Positions 46,581 through 59,334 are shown, counted from the stretch's first letter. The stretch: DNA of 64,000 bases from Alnus glutinosa (GCF_958979055.1 NC_084887.1:25665044-25729043); one strand, 5' to 3'. Translations and numbers: made by a program. Notes: generated by a model from the letters alone, not told the origin.

Positions 46581-47643
46581 TAGGGTTGGCAATCCGGGTC
46601 GAAGGGTCGGGTTCGTGTCGACCCGGATGACCCGATTGTGAAATTGGGTCAGACACGAACCCGACCCGATTATTAATCGGGTTGAAAACCTAAAACCGAA
46701 CACTACCCACCTGCAAAATGAGTTACCCGAACACGACCCGGGTAACACGTTTACCTTCAACCAAAGTACCAAACCAGCAAAGTAAACCCAATTTGTTCAG
46801 AGAAGACTGAGATTCTGAGAAGTAGAGAACCCATTGTTTATCAAAACAAAACTAATACAACTATACAAGCGCTAACAGTAACAGATCTAATGGAAAATTC
46901 ACCTAAATCGACACGATTAAGCTCTGAAAAAAAAAAGTGAAAACAAGTTGATTCATGAGGCTATGTGAACTGTGAAGGTTGATTCGCGAAGGAGGCGTGA
47001 AACTGTGAAAGTGAGAACAGAAAATTGAAAAGAAATGAGATGCGAGTCGTGGGTCTACCGGCGGTCATGGGTCAACCGGTCAAGCTCTTCCGGTCGTGAA
47101 TCAGACGCGGGTCTGTCTTCCGTTCTCCTCCCTTGCCGGCTCCGGTTTTGAATCAGACAGAAGCTCTTCCGGCGGTCGTGGGTTTGTCATCTTCTGAGGG
47201 CAAGTCAAGCTTCTCCAGCGGTCGTGGGTTTGAGAGGGGGGAGGGAAAAGGTTGGCGCAGAGAGAGGGGGAAAAGGCCGGTCCGGCCGGATGGTTGGTGA
47301 ACTTGGTGGTCGGGTGACTAGCGGCGGACTCCTGGGCTAGGGTTAGTGAGATTGTGAGTGGACAGTGAATGAGAAATGAAAATCACAAATGGAAACCGAA
47401 ATGGGCATTTCAATTTTCGTAGCTTTCGTTTCGGTTCGGATGGGTTTTTTTTTTTTTTTTTAATAGTAATCGGGTCAGAACCGTGTTTGGTAGGTCAACC
47501 CGCGGGTTGACCCGCCAGACACGATTGTAATCGGGTCATAATCGGGTTGACCCGATTATGACCCGAACCCGATTACAGTAAACTCTAACCCTATTTTTCC
47601 GTGTCGTGTTCGTGTCGGGTCGTATCAAAAATTGACAACCCTA
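46581..47643. mobile_element. hAT-type non-autonomous element 2
   Basis: The ends are TAGGGTTGGCAATCCGGG and ATTGACAACCCTA. The same 8-bp CTCGTACG follows at 47644-47651, so this element shares its left target copy with element 1; one extra G (46580) lies between. Its right end resembles the inverted left end of element 1. The interior (46780-47430) has Pro/Ser/Arg-like short frames but no transposase. Confidence 0.82.
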
Positions 47644-47677
47644 CTCGTACGTACATGAATTAATTATTCTTATTAAG

Positions 47678-47715
<38 letters not shown>

Positions 47716-47974
47716 CTGACGGAAAATATCATTCATGCATTTGGGCAGGTGGCTTTAGTTTCCCATCATCTTCACATAATTAGTTTTGATTACACATGCA
47801 CCCATGCAAGAGGATCCACTTTAATTAGCATCAATGGCAGTCCGTGACAGACAAATTAAAGGTGGCTTTAGACTTGAGTCGACGCTCAAATTAAAGCTAG
47901 CTAGCTGTACGATATGCCTATATGTTGTCTAGACTTTATGAGTAATTCTCCAAGGGCTAGATGCAAGATGTATG

Positions 47975-48020
<46 letters not shown>

Positions 48021-48245
48021 AGAACTGTACGTACGTGAGGGTTTTTTCTTTTTATTTTTTCCGATCAAATTCTCTTTACGCTTAACTTTTCCAAGGCAAT
48101 TAGACATAACTGGTACGGGACGTAATTGGATGGGTAAGCATAGAAAATGGAATTCCGGCAACCCGGAAGATCAGGCGATGAAACACGAAAAGCACAAAAA
48201 AAAAGTGTAGGTGATTCTCCCAGTTATATATATGCTATATATATG

Positions 48246-48277
<32 letters not shown>

Positions 48278-48901
48278 GAACCCTTTTCTTCAACATCATT
48301 CCAGAGAAAACATCCCCAAAGGGGTACATAACCAGGAACATCGCCCAAAGGCGAGAAATCAAAGGCCGTAGGCCAGTCGCAATGAACAGAGATAATGAAT
48401 CTCTGCCCACAAAATCAAGAACACCTGATTTGAAGCAGCTACCAGAACGGTAGACTGTGAGTACAAAGGTGGAATATACATAAAAAACACAAACAGCAAA
48501 CTCAGAATGCCAACACCGGCAAGAAACGGCTGCCGGAGACGGCGCGTGTAAAACACACACCATCTCCGGGAACCTCTCTCGCAACAGACGACCTTCACAA
48601 GCAGAGATCGGCACCTTCCGAGACCGGAGAGAGCAGTTGTGGCCCACACACGCTAAAAACAAAACTGAAATGCCGGCGCGTGCAGGTCACGCCGACCTGA
48701 GACGAACAACACGGCCTCAAAAGATAACCAAATCTGACCAGAAAAGGCTGACCACCGCACTCGGCAAGTTCCTGTTGGAGAAAGACCAGTCGAGGCTGAC
48801 AGATATAGCGTTAAACAAAACTCCACCGGAACCCTCCAACACCCGCCGTTCTTCACGGGCCAACACCTGAAAATCACTGCTTGCAACAAGAAAAACAACA
48901 G

Positions 48902-48940
<39 letters not shown>

Positions 48941-49160
48941 CCAACAAACCTCCACCGGTTCAAGCACCGGGAGGAACAAAACTCCAACAGCCAGATGGCT
49001 TGGAGACAAAAAAACCCTCGACCCGACGGTCAGGGGAAACACCAGCACCCGGAGGGGGAGACACGGAGCCTCCCCCCCTCGGCGAACGAGCTCACAGGGT
49101 TCTCTCTCTCTAGAAATTACAGACCTTCTCTCTCAATAAAGGGGAAAGAGAAGACCAAGG
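48246..49160 (-). mobile_element. Retroelement insertion, probably a deleted LINE, in unit 1
   Basis: On the minus strand the element ends with a poly-A tail (26 T residues at 48246-48271) and has a GC-rich body. It has short overlapping open frames, an internal A-run at about 48902-48938 and no recognised domain. Unit 2 of the duplication lacks it, so it inserted after the duplication. The far end (49160-49205) is approximate. Confidence 0.6.
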
Positions 49161-50592
49161 GCTTTTCTAGAACTTTAGTGCATTTGTTTATGCTTAAAAT
49201 AAAATGAAAAAAAAAAAAAAAAAAGCCCTTTAATTTCTTCCACGTCTTTCGATACAATTGAGTAGGAAATGTACGTACGTAGTTGGTACGTAGTGGAACT
49301 GTGGAATGCATGTTATATATATACATATGACGACAGCAAGCAAGCCAGTTGCATGCATGCTTTAAAGTGAACAATATATACATAGGAATAATAGGATTAC
49401 TTTCTACCCCACAAGAACATGTGGGAACAGTTATATATGCATGCATGGGTATATTCTCTAACATTCTTTATTATACTTTCACACCATTTGCGCGAGATTA
49501 CTAAATGTTAAACTTCATTAATTAGCTTAATTGCCACAAAGATCGAGGGGGAGAAAAATGTAAAGATCATCTTCGATCTGTATATATAGTTAATAATTAG
49601 CAAGTCTTTAACAATATCTGAGACATGCATTAGGGAATCTTGGCCATTAGAGTTTAGAAAAAGCTTCAATTAGACAATATATATATATATATATATATAT
49701 GTGCATAAAAGTTATTTTAGATTAATGTGTCTCAGCTAGCACAAGAAAAGTGATCTTTAATTAGAACAACCCCGCGTGCCTTCCATTATCATATATTTTA
49801 TTTTCTTGATTTATATATATTTAGTACTAATTAATCACTACTCTTCAATGCATTTAGCCCATATAAGAAAATACGTTGATTGTCCATGCATATATGCATG
49901 TGGCCATGGTGCAAATACCATGTTTAATTACATAATATATCGATTAACAAGTTTAACAATTTTTTTTGTTTTTTCCTGAGGGCGCAAATTAACCAATGCA
50001 TTTATTCTGGTCACAGCTGCCTATTAATGAAAATAACATTAAATCCTATATATTGTTGCAAGAATAGCTGTGACCAGAATAATTAAATTCATTAATCAAG
50101 GAAATTGATTAATTAATTGCGAAGGAAGAAAAAAAAAAAAAAAAAAAAAAAGGAATCATTCAGGATTGCGTTGAAGCCTTTTGCCAGCCTTTTCTGAATG
50201 TGTGCCACGCGCCACGTTTGTGCCCCCATGCATTCCCATGCTTTTGATTAAATGAAGAAAAAGCAACGCACCATCTGTTTTTCTTGGTCAAGGTTATCAT
50301 TAAAGGGGCTTCATTGTTGTGGGTGCTACTAATTAATTAAATAACTCCTACGTACCTTATTCTTCACATATATATATATATATATATTAGTAATCCAATG
50401 ATCAACAACGAATCAAGTGATATTAATAAACATGATAAGCATGTTTGGGTTGTCGCCAAGATAACAAATATTAATTATAGGAGTGTTTTTTTTTTACGGC
50501 ATCTAATTAGCCGGCCAAATCTTCTCAACAGTACTTGGTACCGTGAAATACAATAAGAGAGGAAGTGATATTGAACTACTAGCCAGGGTATT

Positions 50593-50623
<31 letters not shown>

Positions 50624-51595
50624 TTATTTTTTTTTTAAATGATCGATCAAACTAGCTAGCTAGGAATCAAAAGAGAATAAAACGAAAAGAGAGAAAATTC
50701 TCTTATTAATGTTGAAACCCTCTGTATTAGGAGGTTGGTGCGAACTAGAATTAAGCTCTGAGTTGATATCATATGCAAATAAAGTCCCCGGCAAGCTTTA
50801 ACATGGTGTTGTACGAGGCATACTGTCTCTCATTAACAACAATTTACTTGCATATCACGCGCGCGATCGACTCTAATTATAACATCCATTCATCTTTAAT
50901 TTGCCATCTTAGACTTTAATTATCACTAGCTTGCTTGCTAGCTTTTATATATATATACAATATTTGCTTTCTTTCTTTCTTTCCTTTTTCCATTTTTTTT
51001 TTTTTTTAAAATTTTAACAAGAAGGATGTTCCTAAAACTATTAACTCTTAATTAACCTCACCTTGTACCATATGGGCGAAATCTAAAAAATTGGTGCAAA
51101 TACTCTTACCTCATCACCTTCTTTACTTTTTTCTTTTTCAATCAGCAAAAACACAAGTCTCTTAACACCAATAGCTAGCGTTCCATTAAATCCAAAAGAA
51201 AAACAGACTTAATTAATTGCTCATAATCCAGCTTCTGACTATCTTTTGTATATTTTGTGGAAATGATCGATGATCAGCTTGCTAGCAGTGTACGTCAATA
51301 TATATTTAACTTTGAAAATAACATTATTTGATCTCCTAGTAGCATGTTTATATATATATATATATATATAACCTCAGTACTCCTGCGAGATTTTGTTGGA
51401 TTAATGTTCGGTTAAAAAACGGCGCTGACTTTGACTTTCGCTTTCACTGGTGCTATTAGATTTCATCGATCGATCAAGACAGCTAACATGCATATATATG
51501 TTGGTTTTGATGTTCATGCAACATATATATATATATATATATATATGCTATATTACTATACACTCTAGATCTATACATATGTATTATATATATAT

Positions 51596-51716
51596 TGTTA
51601 GATTATGTTGGTTGTGGTTGTCCCACATTGCCTAAGTGAGGAGAAGCTTTGGCCATTGGCTTGTATATAAGCTTCTCCTCTTGTCCCACATTGCTAAGAT
51701 AGGAGTAATATAATCT

Positions 51717-51720
<4 letters not shown>
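51596..51720 (+). mobile_element. Short solo LTR, TRIM-like, in unit 1
   Basis: This 125-bp element begins TGTTAGATTAT and ends ATAATCTAACA, 11-bp perfect inverted ends with LTR-style TG...CA. TATAT flanks both sides. Two copies of TCCCACATTGC and a TATATAAG at 51664-51671 are inside. It is absent from the matching place in unit 2. A TIR transposon is the alternative, but the internal TATA box favours an LTR. Confidence 0.7.
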
Positions 51721-51751
<31 letters not shown>

Positions 51752-51853
51752 CTTCATACATATATATGTGATCGATGCTCAAGTTTTTTTACAGAATTAT
51801 ATATAAAAGGTATTCTCCATTTTTGTGTGCCCCTTATTCTAAAATTTCTACCT

Positions 51854-51895
51854 GGACTTGCCATTGATTAGTATATATAAATCAATGGCAAGTCC
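51854..51895. repeat. Perfect 16-bp inverted repeat at the duplication junction
   Basis: GGACTTGCCATTGATT (51854-51869) is the exact reverse complement of 51880-51895, with a 10-nt AT-rich loop. It spans the seam between the two duplicated units. Confidence 0.85.
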
Positions 51896-52060
51896 GTGAC
51901 AGACAAATTAAAGGTGGCTTAGCTTTTGAGAGTTGAGACGCTCAAAGCTAGCTGTACGATATGCCTATATGTTGTCTCGACTTTATGGGTAATTCTCCAA
52001 GAGCTAGATGCAAGATGTATGCTATATTTTCATCCAAAAAAAAAAAAAAAAATGATGTAT

Positions 52061-52106
<46 letters not shown>

Positions 52107-52295
52107 GTGTACGTACGTGAGGGTTTTTAATTTCTTTTTATTTTTTCCAATCAAATTCGATCTCTTTACGCTTAACTTTTCCAAGGCAATTAGTCACGAC
52201 TACTGGTAATTGGATGGGTAAGCATAGAAAATGGAATTCCGGCAACCCGGAAGATCAGGCGATGAAAAACGAAAAGCACAAAAAAAAAAAGATTT

Positions 52296-52420
52296 GATTC
52301 TTACACTACACAATCACAATAACTGTACAACAACCTCTCATATGAGGATGGGCCCCAGTGTGTGGGGCACACCCTCATGTGAGGGGTTGTTGTGCAATTA
52401 TTATATTAGTGTTGTGAATC
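52296..52420. mobile_element. Foldback MITE-like element in unit 2
   Basis: A 125-bp palindrome with ends GATTCTTACACTA and TAGTGTTGTGAATC and a GGGCCCC-containing centre. It is absent from unit 1 at the same place and resembles the palindrome at 32596-32724. Confidence 0.75.
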
Positions 52421-52464
52421 TAACATTTTTCCAAAAACAAAAAAAGTGTACGTGATTCTCCCAG

Positions 52465-52530
<66 letters not shown>

Positions 52531-53286
52531 TATACGTTGAAAAAGAAAAAAAGAAGGCTTTTCTTCCACATCTTTCGATAGAATTGCGTAGGAAATGTAG
52601 TTGGTAGTGGAACTGTGGAATGCATGTTATATATATACATTTGACGACAGGAAGCAAGCCAGTTGCATGCTTTAAAGTGAACAATATAGGATTACTTTCG
52701 ACCCCACAAGAACATGTGGGAACAGTTATGCATGCATGGGTATATTCTCTAACATTCTTTATTATACTTTCACACCATTTGAGCGAGATTACTATATATT
52801 AAACTTCATTAATTAGCTTAATTAATTGGCACAAAAAGGGGGATAAAAATGTAAAGATCATATTCGATCTGTATATATAGTTAATTAGCAAGTCTTTAAC
52901 AATATCTGAGACATGCATTAGGGTATCTTGGCCATTAGAATTTAGAAAAGCTTCAATTAGACATATATATATATATATATATATATAAGTTAGATTAATG
53001 TTTCTCAGCTAGCACAAGAAAAGTGATCTTTAGAACAACCGTGCCTTCCATTATCATTCATTTTCTTTTCTTGATTTATATATACTAATCACTCTTCAAT
53101 GCGCCCATATAATAAAATACGTTGATTAATTGTCCGTGCATGTCTGATGTCCCACTATTTAATTCATTGGTTTCTTGCATGTGGTGCGCGCAAATACCAC
53201 TTGCAAGCTAGAAACCAATGCATTTATACTAATCACTCTTGATGTCCCACTATTCATTGGTTTCTTGCATGTTTAATTAATTGCAA

Positions 53287-53290
<4 letters not shown>

Positions 53291-53359
<69 letters not shown>
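53291..53359. repeat. (TA)n microsatellite
   Basis: About 34 TA units, followed by a T-rich/A-rich spacer. The corresponding stretch of unit 1 has no such tract, so it expanded after the duplication. Similar tracts lie at 29200-29259, 39027-39072 and 44411-44487. Confidence 0.9.
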
Positions 53360-53361
<2 letters not shown>

Positions 53362-55316
53362 ATTAACAAGCTTAACAAAAAAAAAAAAAAAAAAAAAATT
53401 CTGAGCAAATTAACCAATGCATTTATTCTGGTCACGTACAGCTGCCTATTAATGAAAATAACATTAAATCCTATATATTGTTGCAAGCAGAATAATAGCT
53501 GTGACCTGAACAATTAAATTCATTAATCAAGGAAATTGATCATTAATTAATTGCGAAGGAAGATATAATCAAGATGAATTAGTGCAAATGGAAAATTTTG
53601 AATTGTATGAAATCAGAACTCAAATTCTTAATTTTGTCCTTTTTATTAGTAAACAAAAAAAGATAAAAGAAGAAGAAGAAGAAGAAAGAGGAACAGATCA
53701 TATATTCGATCAGCTGCGGGATTGCGTTGAAGCCTTTTGCCGGCCTTTTCTGAATGTGTGCCACGCGCCACGTTTGTGCCCCCATGCTTTTGAATAAATG
53801 GAGAAAAAGCAACGCACCATCTGTTTTTCAATTGGTCAAGGTTATCATTAAAGGGGCTTCATTGTTGTGGGTGCTACTAATTAAATAACTCCTGGCTTAT
53901 TCTTCACATATATATTAGTAATCCAATGATCAACAACGAATCAAGTGATTAATAAACATAATAAGCATGTTTGGGTTGTCGCCAAGATAACAAATATTAA
54001 TTATATATAGGAGTTTTTTTTTTTTTTTTGTAATTTTTTTTACAGCATCTAATTAATTAGCCGGCCGATTAATCTTCTCAACAGTTGGTACCGTGAAATA
54101 CAATAAGAGAGGATCGAAGTACTGATATTAAACTATTAGCCTGGGTATTCTTTTTTTTAATGGTCGATCAAACTAGGAATCAAAAGAGAATGAAACGAAA
54201 AGAGAGAAAATTCTCTTATTAATGTTGATATCCTCTGTTGTAGTAGTAGTACTATGAGAACTAAGAATGCTATATCAGTAAATTGGAATTGACTAAGATA
54301 CATATGTATCTTCATAATCTGCTAAAATATATCGTACGTTCTAGCTAGGTTGGTGCGAACTAGAATTAAGCTTTGATTTGATATCATATATATGCAAATA
54401 AAGTCCCCGGCAAGCTTTACCATGGTGGTGTACGAGTCATACTGTCTCTCATTAACAACAATTTACTTGCATATCACGCGATCTCTAATTAATTGTAACA
54501 TCCATTCATCTTTGCCGTCGTAGACTTTAATTATCACTTGCTTGCTAGCTTATATATATATATATACACAATTGCTTTCTTTCTTTCCGGCCTTTTTCCT
54601 TTTTATTTTTAACAAGAAGGATGTTCCTAAAACTATTAACTCTGAATTAACCTCACCTTGTTCCATGCGAAATCTAAAAAATTGGTGCAAATACTCTTAC
54701 CTCATCACCTTCTTTCCTTTTTTTCTTTTTCAATCAGCAAAAACACAAGTCTCTTAACACCAATAGCTAGCGTTCCATTAAATCCAAAAAAAAAAAAAAA
54801 AAAAAAAACAGACTTAATTGATTGCTCATATTAATCCAGCTTCTGACTATCTTTTGTATATTTTGTGGAAATGATCGATGATCAGCTTGCTAGGAGTGTA
54901 CGTCAATATATATTTAACTTTGAAAACAACATTATATGATCTCCTAGTAGCATGTGTGTGTATATATATATATATACAACCTCAGTACTCCAGCGAGATT
55001 TTGTTGGATTAATGTTCGGTTAAAAAACGGCGCTGACTTTGACTTTCGCTTTCACTGGTGATATTAGATTTCATCGATCGATCAAGACAGCTAACATGCA
55101 TATATATGTTGGTTTTGATGTTCATGCAACATATATATGCTATATTACTATACACTCTAGATCTATACATATGTATTATATATATATATATATGTAGTGC
55201 TTCATACATATATATGTGATCGATGCTCAAGTTTTTTTACAGAACTATATATATATATAAAAGGTATTCTCCATTTTTGTGTGCCCCTTATTCTAAAATT
55301 TCTACCTGGCCTTGCC

Positions 55317-56613
55317 CACGTACAGCTGCTGATTTTAACAAATTAAAGCCGACACCATGAACATCAAATATTCTCCCATCACCTTTCCTTCACAAAACAG
55401 CCTGTACGCTTAGATTAATTACGACCAAGGCCATCTTGTCAACTTGCTGCTTTTTATATGTCTTGTCTATCAATATCCTCATGTTCAGGCCGGTGGCTAG
55501 TGCTTCTTTATATATATGATTCATTCACAGTACTGTAACTGATGAATATATAGGGAGATCGATCTACGTACGTCCATATCTTCTTTTTCTTTCGTTTCTC
55601 TTTTCCGTCAAGTTTTCTAGAGGAATATATCATGGATATATAAGAGACTGCAATAGTATCATGCATAAGAGATTGTAAGCATTCCTCATAATTTTCCCCC
55701 GAGATCCAACATATATATTAGATACATATGCGCATATATATGATGTTCAACTGCCTATGAATGACACCACTAATAACAGTAATGTCCACCAACTTTGTAC
55801 GTCTTAGCAAAAAAAAAAAAAAAAAATTGATTAAGAAACGCTAGCTCTTATTCCAAAGCTGGAAAGAGCCAAGTTAGTGTTCAATTATATTTTAGCAAAA
55901 GATTTAGCTATATATACCATGCATCGATCTACGTGGCATCCGCTAAGGAGAATATCCACGTGGCAACTGTTTAAGCCTCGCCATGCAGCCTATCATCTTT
56001 ACATGTTAAAGAGAAGATATGTTTAAGGATTTATGTTTTGATCAGTACTATAAGTGATTTGACAAGATTCTAATTGCTATAGCTTCAAAGTTAAGATGAG
56101 AGAATTGAAGAAGTGGGAAAAAAAAATAATAAAAAGAAAGAAAAAAACAAAACAAAAAAGCTAAAGCTCGAAATGAGAGTGGTGGTGGCTCACTTGATCA
56201 CCTTTCAGGCTTTGTTTAATATATATACTCAGAAAGCTGCAAGTCATTAGCAAGCTAGAATTTTGTTTTTAATTAAGCTTGAAAGGCCTAAAATATAAAT
56301 ACAAATTGCCACACCTGAAGGCCAAGAAATTAGGAAAAGGTATTTCGGAAAGCAACCCAGCATGGCAGCATGGGTAGCTCATTGGCTCCAAAGTTCAATC
56401 GATGGGTTGCACGTGAAAATTCAAACTGCATGCTGACTAGACTGTTCTTTTTCCTCTCTTTTTATTTTTTTTATTTTTTTGGGTGAACTGCCCCCACGTA
56501 CATTTACTTTCTTTTTGTTATATATTATAGACTATAGTGATGGACAACATTTTTTAAAGAAAATTTGAAAAAAAAAAAAAAAAAAAACCCAATTAAGCTA
56601 TAAAACAAAAACT
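55317..56613. other. AT-rich intergenic stretch, no gene
   Basis: I see TA-rich sequence, short A-runs and no coding exon or element ends. Confidence 0.5.
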
Positions 56614-56622
56614 TTAATTGAA

Positions 56623-57665
56623 GGGAAAAATACAATTTAGTCTTTCAAACTACCGTCCTTTCTCCGGATGGCCCCCCTAGCCCTCAAACTACCAAAACCT
56701 TTAGAAACATGCCCCCTTTTGGCAAAATATTCCCATAATACCCTTATCAAGTGTCATTTTTCAATTAAAAAATCAAAAATTTTAAAAAATTCAAAAACCT
56801 TAAAAAAATTAAAAAAAATTAAAAACTAAAAAAACTAAAATTTTATTTTTTTAAAAAAATATTGTGATCGACCAAATGACGTATTGCTTCTTTCTAGCAT
56901 CGTCGTTGGCTACGATGCACGTTTGCAGCTCGGCAAACTCGTTCCAGCCTCTTCGAATGCGGACATATATGTCTAATTTCCTATCCTTAGATGTCTATGA
57001 TATTGATCTTTTGAAGGTTATAAATGATTTCAATCTGAATTTTGGTTTGTTACAAACGAAGAGCAAGTCTATCATCGTTATGGAAGACCTCGATCGGTTT
57101 CTGACGGAGAAATCAACAGCCGTAAGCTTGTTCATTGATGTTCATATCTATTTTTCTCTCTGTGATTTTTTGGCATTCAAAATGTTTGCTAATAACCACC
57201 TGGGGCTCAAGGATCACAAGCTTTTCTCTCAGGTAGAGGATATTTTCCATAAAGCTCGACCGAGATCAGCGAGCTGATGATTGCGAATTGGAACTCGCCG
57301 AACCAGGTTATAAAATCGGTCATCACGAAGTTGCAAACGGACGGTGATTGGAGGGGTGTCGGGAAGATCAGGTCGCGGTTGGGAAATAACGCCACCCCAA
57401 ACACCCATATTTTTTTAAAAATAAAAATAAAAAGAAGAGATAAAATTTTAGTTTATTTTTTAAAAAATTTTAAATTTTTTTAAATTTTTTATTTATTTTT
57501 TAATTGAAAAATAACACGTGACAGGGGAGTTATGGAAATATTTCGTCAAAATTTGTATTTTTAAAAGATTTTGATAGTTTTGGAGGTCAGAGTGTAAGCC
57601 TTAGTAGTTTGGGGGACCATCTAAAAAAATAATAATAATTTGAGGGGCTAAATTATATTTTTTCC
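56623..57665. mobile_element. Pack-MULE-like element carrying gene fragments
   Basis: The ends are inverted: left GGGAAAAATACAATTTAG (56623-56640), right its reverse complement with two mismatches (57648-57665). Further inward both ends contain CAAACTAC-type inverted motifs. Flanking 9-bp copies TTAATTGAA (56614-56622) and TTAATTTAA (57666-57674) differ by one base, as expected for a Mutator-like element. The interior is partly non-transposon coding sequence, a hallmark of Pack-MULEs. Confidence 0.85.
56864..57420 (+). pseudogene. Captured BCS1-like AAA-ATPase fragments
   Basis: Pieces of the AAA core of plant BCS1/AATP-type ATPases are in order on the plus strand. One carries NFLSLDVYDIDL...TKSKSIIVMEDLDRFL, containing the Walker B-like stretch. 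The next carries IDVHIYFSLCDF and NNHLGLKDHKLFSQVEDIF. The last carries ELMIANWNSPNQVIKSVITKLQTDGD and lies after a stop at about 57277. The Walker A exon and the segment between the AAA motifs, including the second-region Arg, are missing. The fragment is therefore non-functional as an ATPase. Open frame over 137 codons reflects recent capture or chance. Confidence 0.82.
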
Positions 57666-57910
57666 TTAATTTAACCATGGAATGATAAAGAGGAATACGT
57701 ACGTATGAGTTGTAATCATCTACAATCTCCACAACTGTTGGTTGGTCTCTTACTAATGTAATTAATAACGTCATCTAGCTCGTTAATCTAAAACATGAAT
57801 GGCCACCCACAGGCCACAGGCCACTCTAATAGTTTATATGAGTCGTTTTGTAGGGTCTGTCGACTGATCTCTCCATGCCTAGCTTTCACTATATTTCCCC
57901 CCTAGCTAAA

Positions 57911-58038
57911 ATGTCTCTCCTTTTACTCGATAAACATAATCATATCAATTACTTTCTCTTCGGATCCCATCAATATGTCTCTTCTTTTACTCGATAAACA
58001 TAATCATATCATTTACTTTATGTTTGGGTCCCATCAAT
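57911..58038. repeat. Tandem duplication of a 64-bp unit upstream of the MADS-box gene
   Basis: Two adjacent 64-bp copies (57911-57974 and 57975-58038), each starting ATGTCTC.. and containing ACTCGATAAACATAATCAT, differ at a handful of positions. They lie about 1.3 kb upstream of the MADS-box start. Between 58040 and 59215 I see only AT-rich promoter-distal sequence. Confidence 0.88.
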
Positions 58039-59215
58039 ATATATTCATATATCAGTGCTAATTAGATAAAAACCCTGTACGTAGGTCTTACTAATTCCCG
58101 TCTCTGTTCATTTAATATATAACTCAGCAACCAATTAATCTTGGTAACAGAATTAGAAGACAATATTGAAATAATGAAATAAAATTAAGGGTTGATAATC
58201 AGATTCTTAATGATACTCAAATATAATATGACAATTCTAATGAAAAACAAAAAAAGAATTAGAAAAAAGATGAGATTAGCAACAACAAAAAAAAAAAGTA
58301 TGTATTTTGATAAAATATCAAATTCTTTTTTTTTTAAATATTTATAATCGAGGTCAATGACAAAATATTAATTGATACAAAATTAAGGGATCTATCAATA
58401 GAAAGAGGTCCGATTAGATCGATATAATGATTTAAATTTTCTAAAGACGAAAAATAATAGACATTTCTTTATAACATATTAAATTTAAAATTACCAAATA
58501 AACAAAAACATGACAAAATATGTTTTGCAAATAGAAACTAATACTCCAATTGAAATACCAAGCTATATATATAAAAAATTAGATTTTTTTTTTTTTTTTG
58601 GCCAAATGCTTGTGTTGCTTATAGAATATTATGGACAATACTAATTAATAAGAGTTGCTTTTATCAAAAGAAAAGAAAACAAAAATTCAAAACAAAAATT
58701 AATAAAAGCATATTTACCATTGACTATGTCACAAGAAATATTAAATGCACTAGCCATCTTATACTGAGACTAGTACTATCTTAACAAAACTTGAATATAA
58801 AAATATTAAAAAAAAAAATTGATTAATAATTTTGCATATCAAAAAAACAAAAAAATAATTAGATAAAATATATTTTATACGTAACTAAAAAAATTATAAT
58901 ATTATTTTAAAATTAAAAAGACCGGACTTTAACCTTATTTTAATTTCGTTTTTCTGTGAACGAAATGTGGCATGATGTGATTAGCTAAGGATAGAAAATG
59001 CCTGTGTGCGTATGAGGGAAAGAGAGAGAGAGAACTGAACACTCAAGAGTGAGCGATGTAAGAGAATAGAGATGAAAACATAGTGATATGTAAAGGAGTG
59101 ATGTGAAAGATTAAACAAAACATAGTGATATGTAGAAGTGGAGCTGCCGACCAATTATTATTCTTTTCAGCTGGAAAGAGATGATGGAACGTCCATGGAA
59201 GAGAATCCATGGAGG

Positions 59216-59223
59216 TATATAAG
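59216..59223 (+). promoter_or_regulatory. TATA box of the MADS-box gene
   Basis: TATATAAG lies 119 bp before the ATG, with a pyrimidine/purine-rich leader following. No CArG box was found near it. Confidence 0.65.
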
Positions 59224-59334
59224 GGTTTAAGCCCCCCTCGTACAAAGAGGCAAACTGTCACAAAAGTTCAGAGAGAATTAGGAGAACTGCAGCAAACTCG
59301 AAGCTAGTTCAAACTAGTGGGAGGTTGTCTGCAA

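Larger units (their letters stand above)
47831..51862. repeat. Unit 1 of a roughly 4-kb non-coding tandem duplication
   Basis: The sequence repeats in direct orientation at 51882-55316 almost from end to end. Differences are mainly insertions: unit 1 uniquely carries the retroelement-like block at 48246-49160 and the LTR-like element at 51596-51720, and microsatellite lengths differ. I see no coding exon. Several GATC-rich and AATTAATT-rich stretches are conserved between units. Confidence 0.9.
51882..55316. repeat. Unit 2 of the roughly 4-kb non-coding tandem duplication
   Basis: This is the direct copy of 47831-51862. It uniquely carries the foldback element at 52296-52420 and longer (TA)n tracts at 52466-52528 and 53291-53359. 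No coding exon is seen. Confidence 0.9.

Noticed and set aside
59317..59334. Upstream in-frame extension of the MADS-box protein
   Set aside because: It would need a GTG start. The ATG at 59335 gives the standard MARGK beginning of the family.
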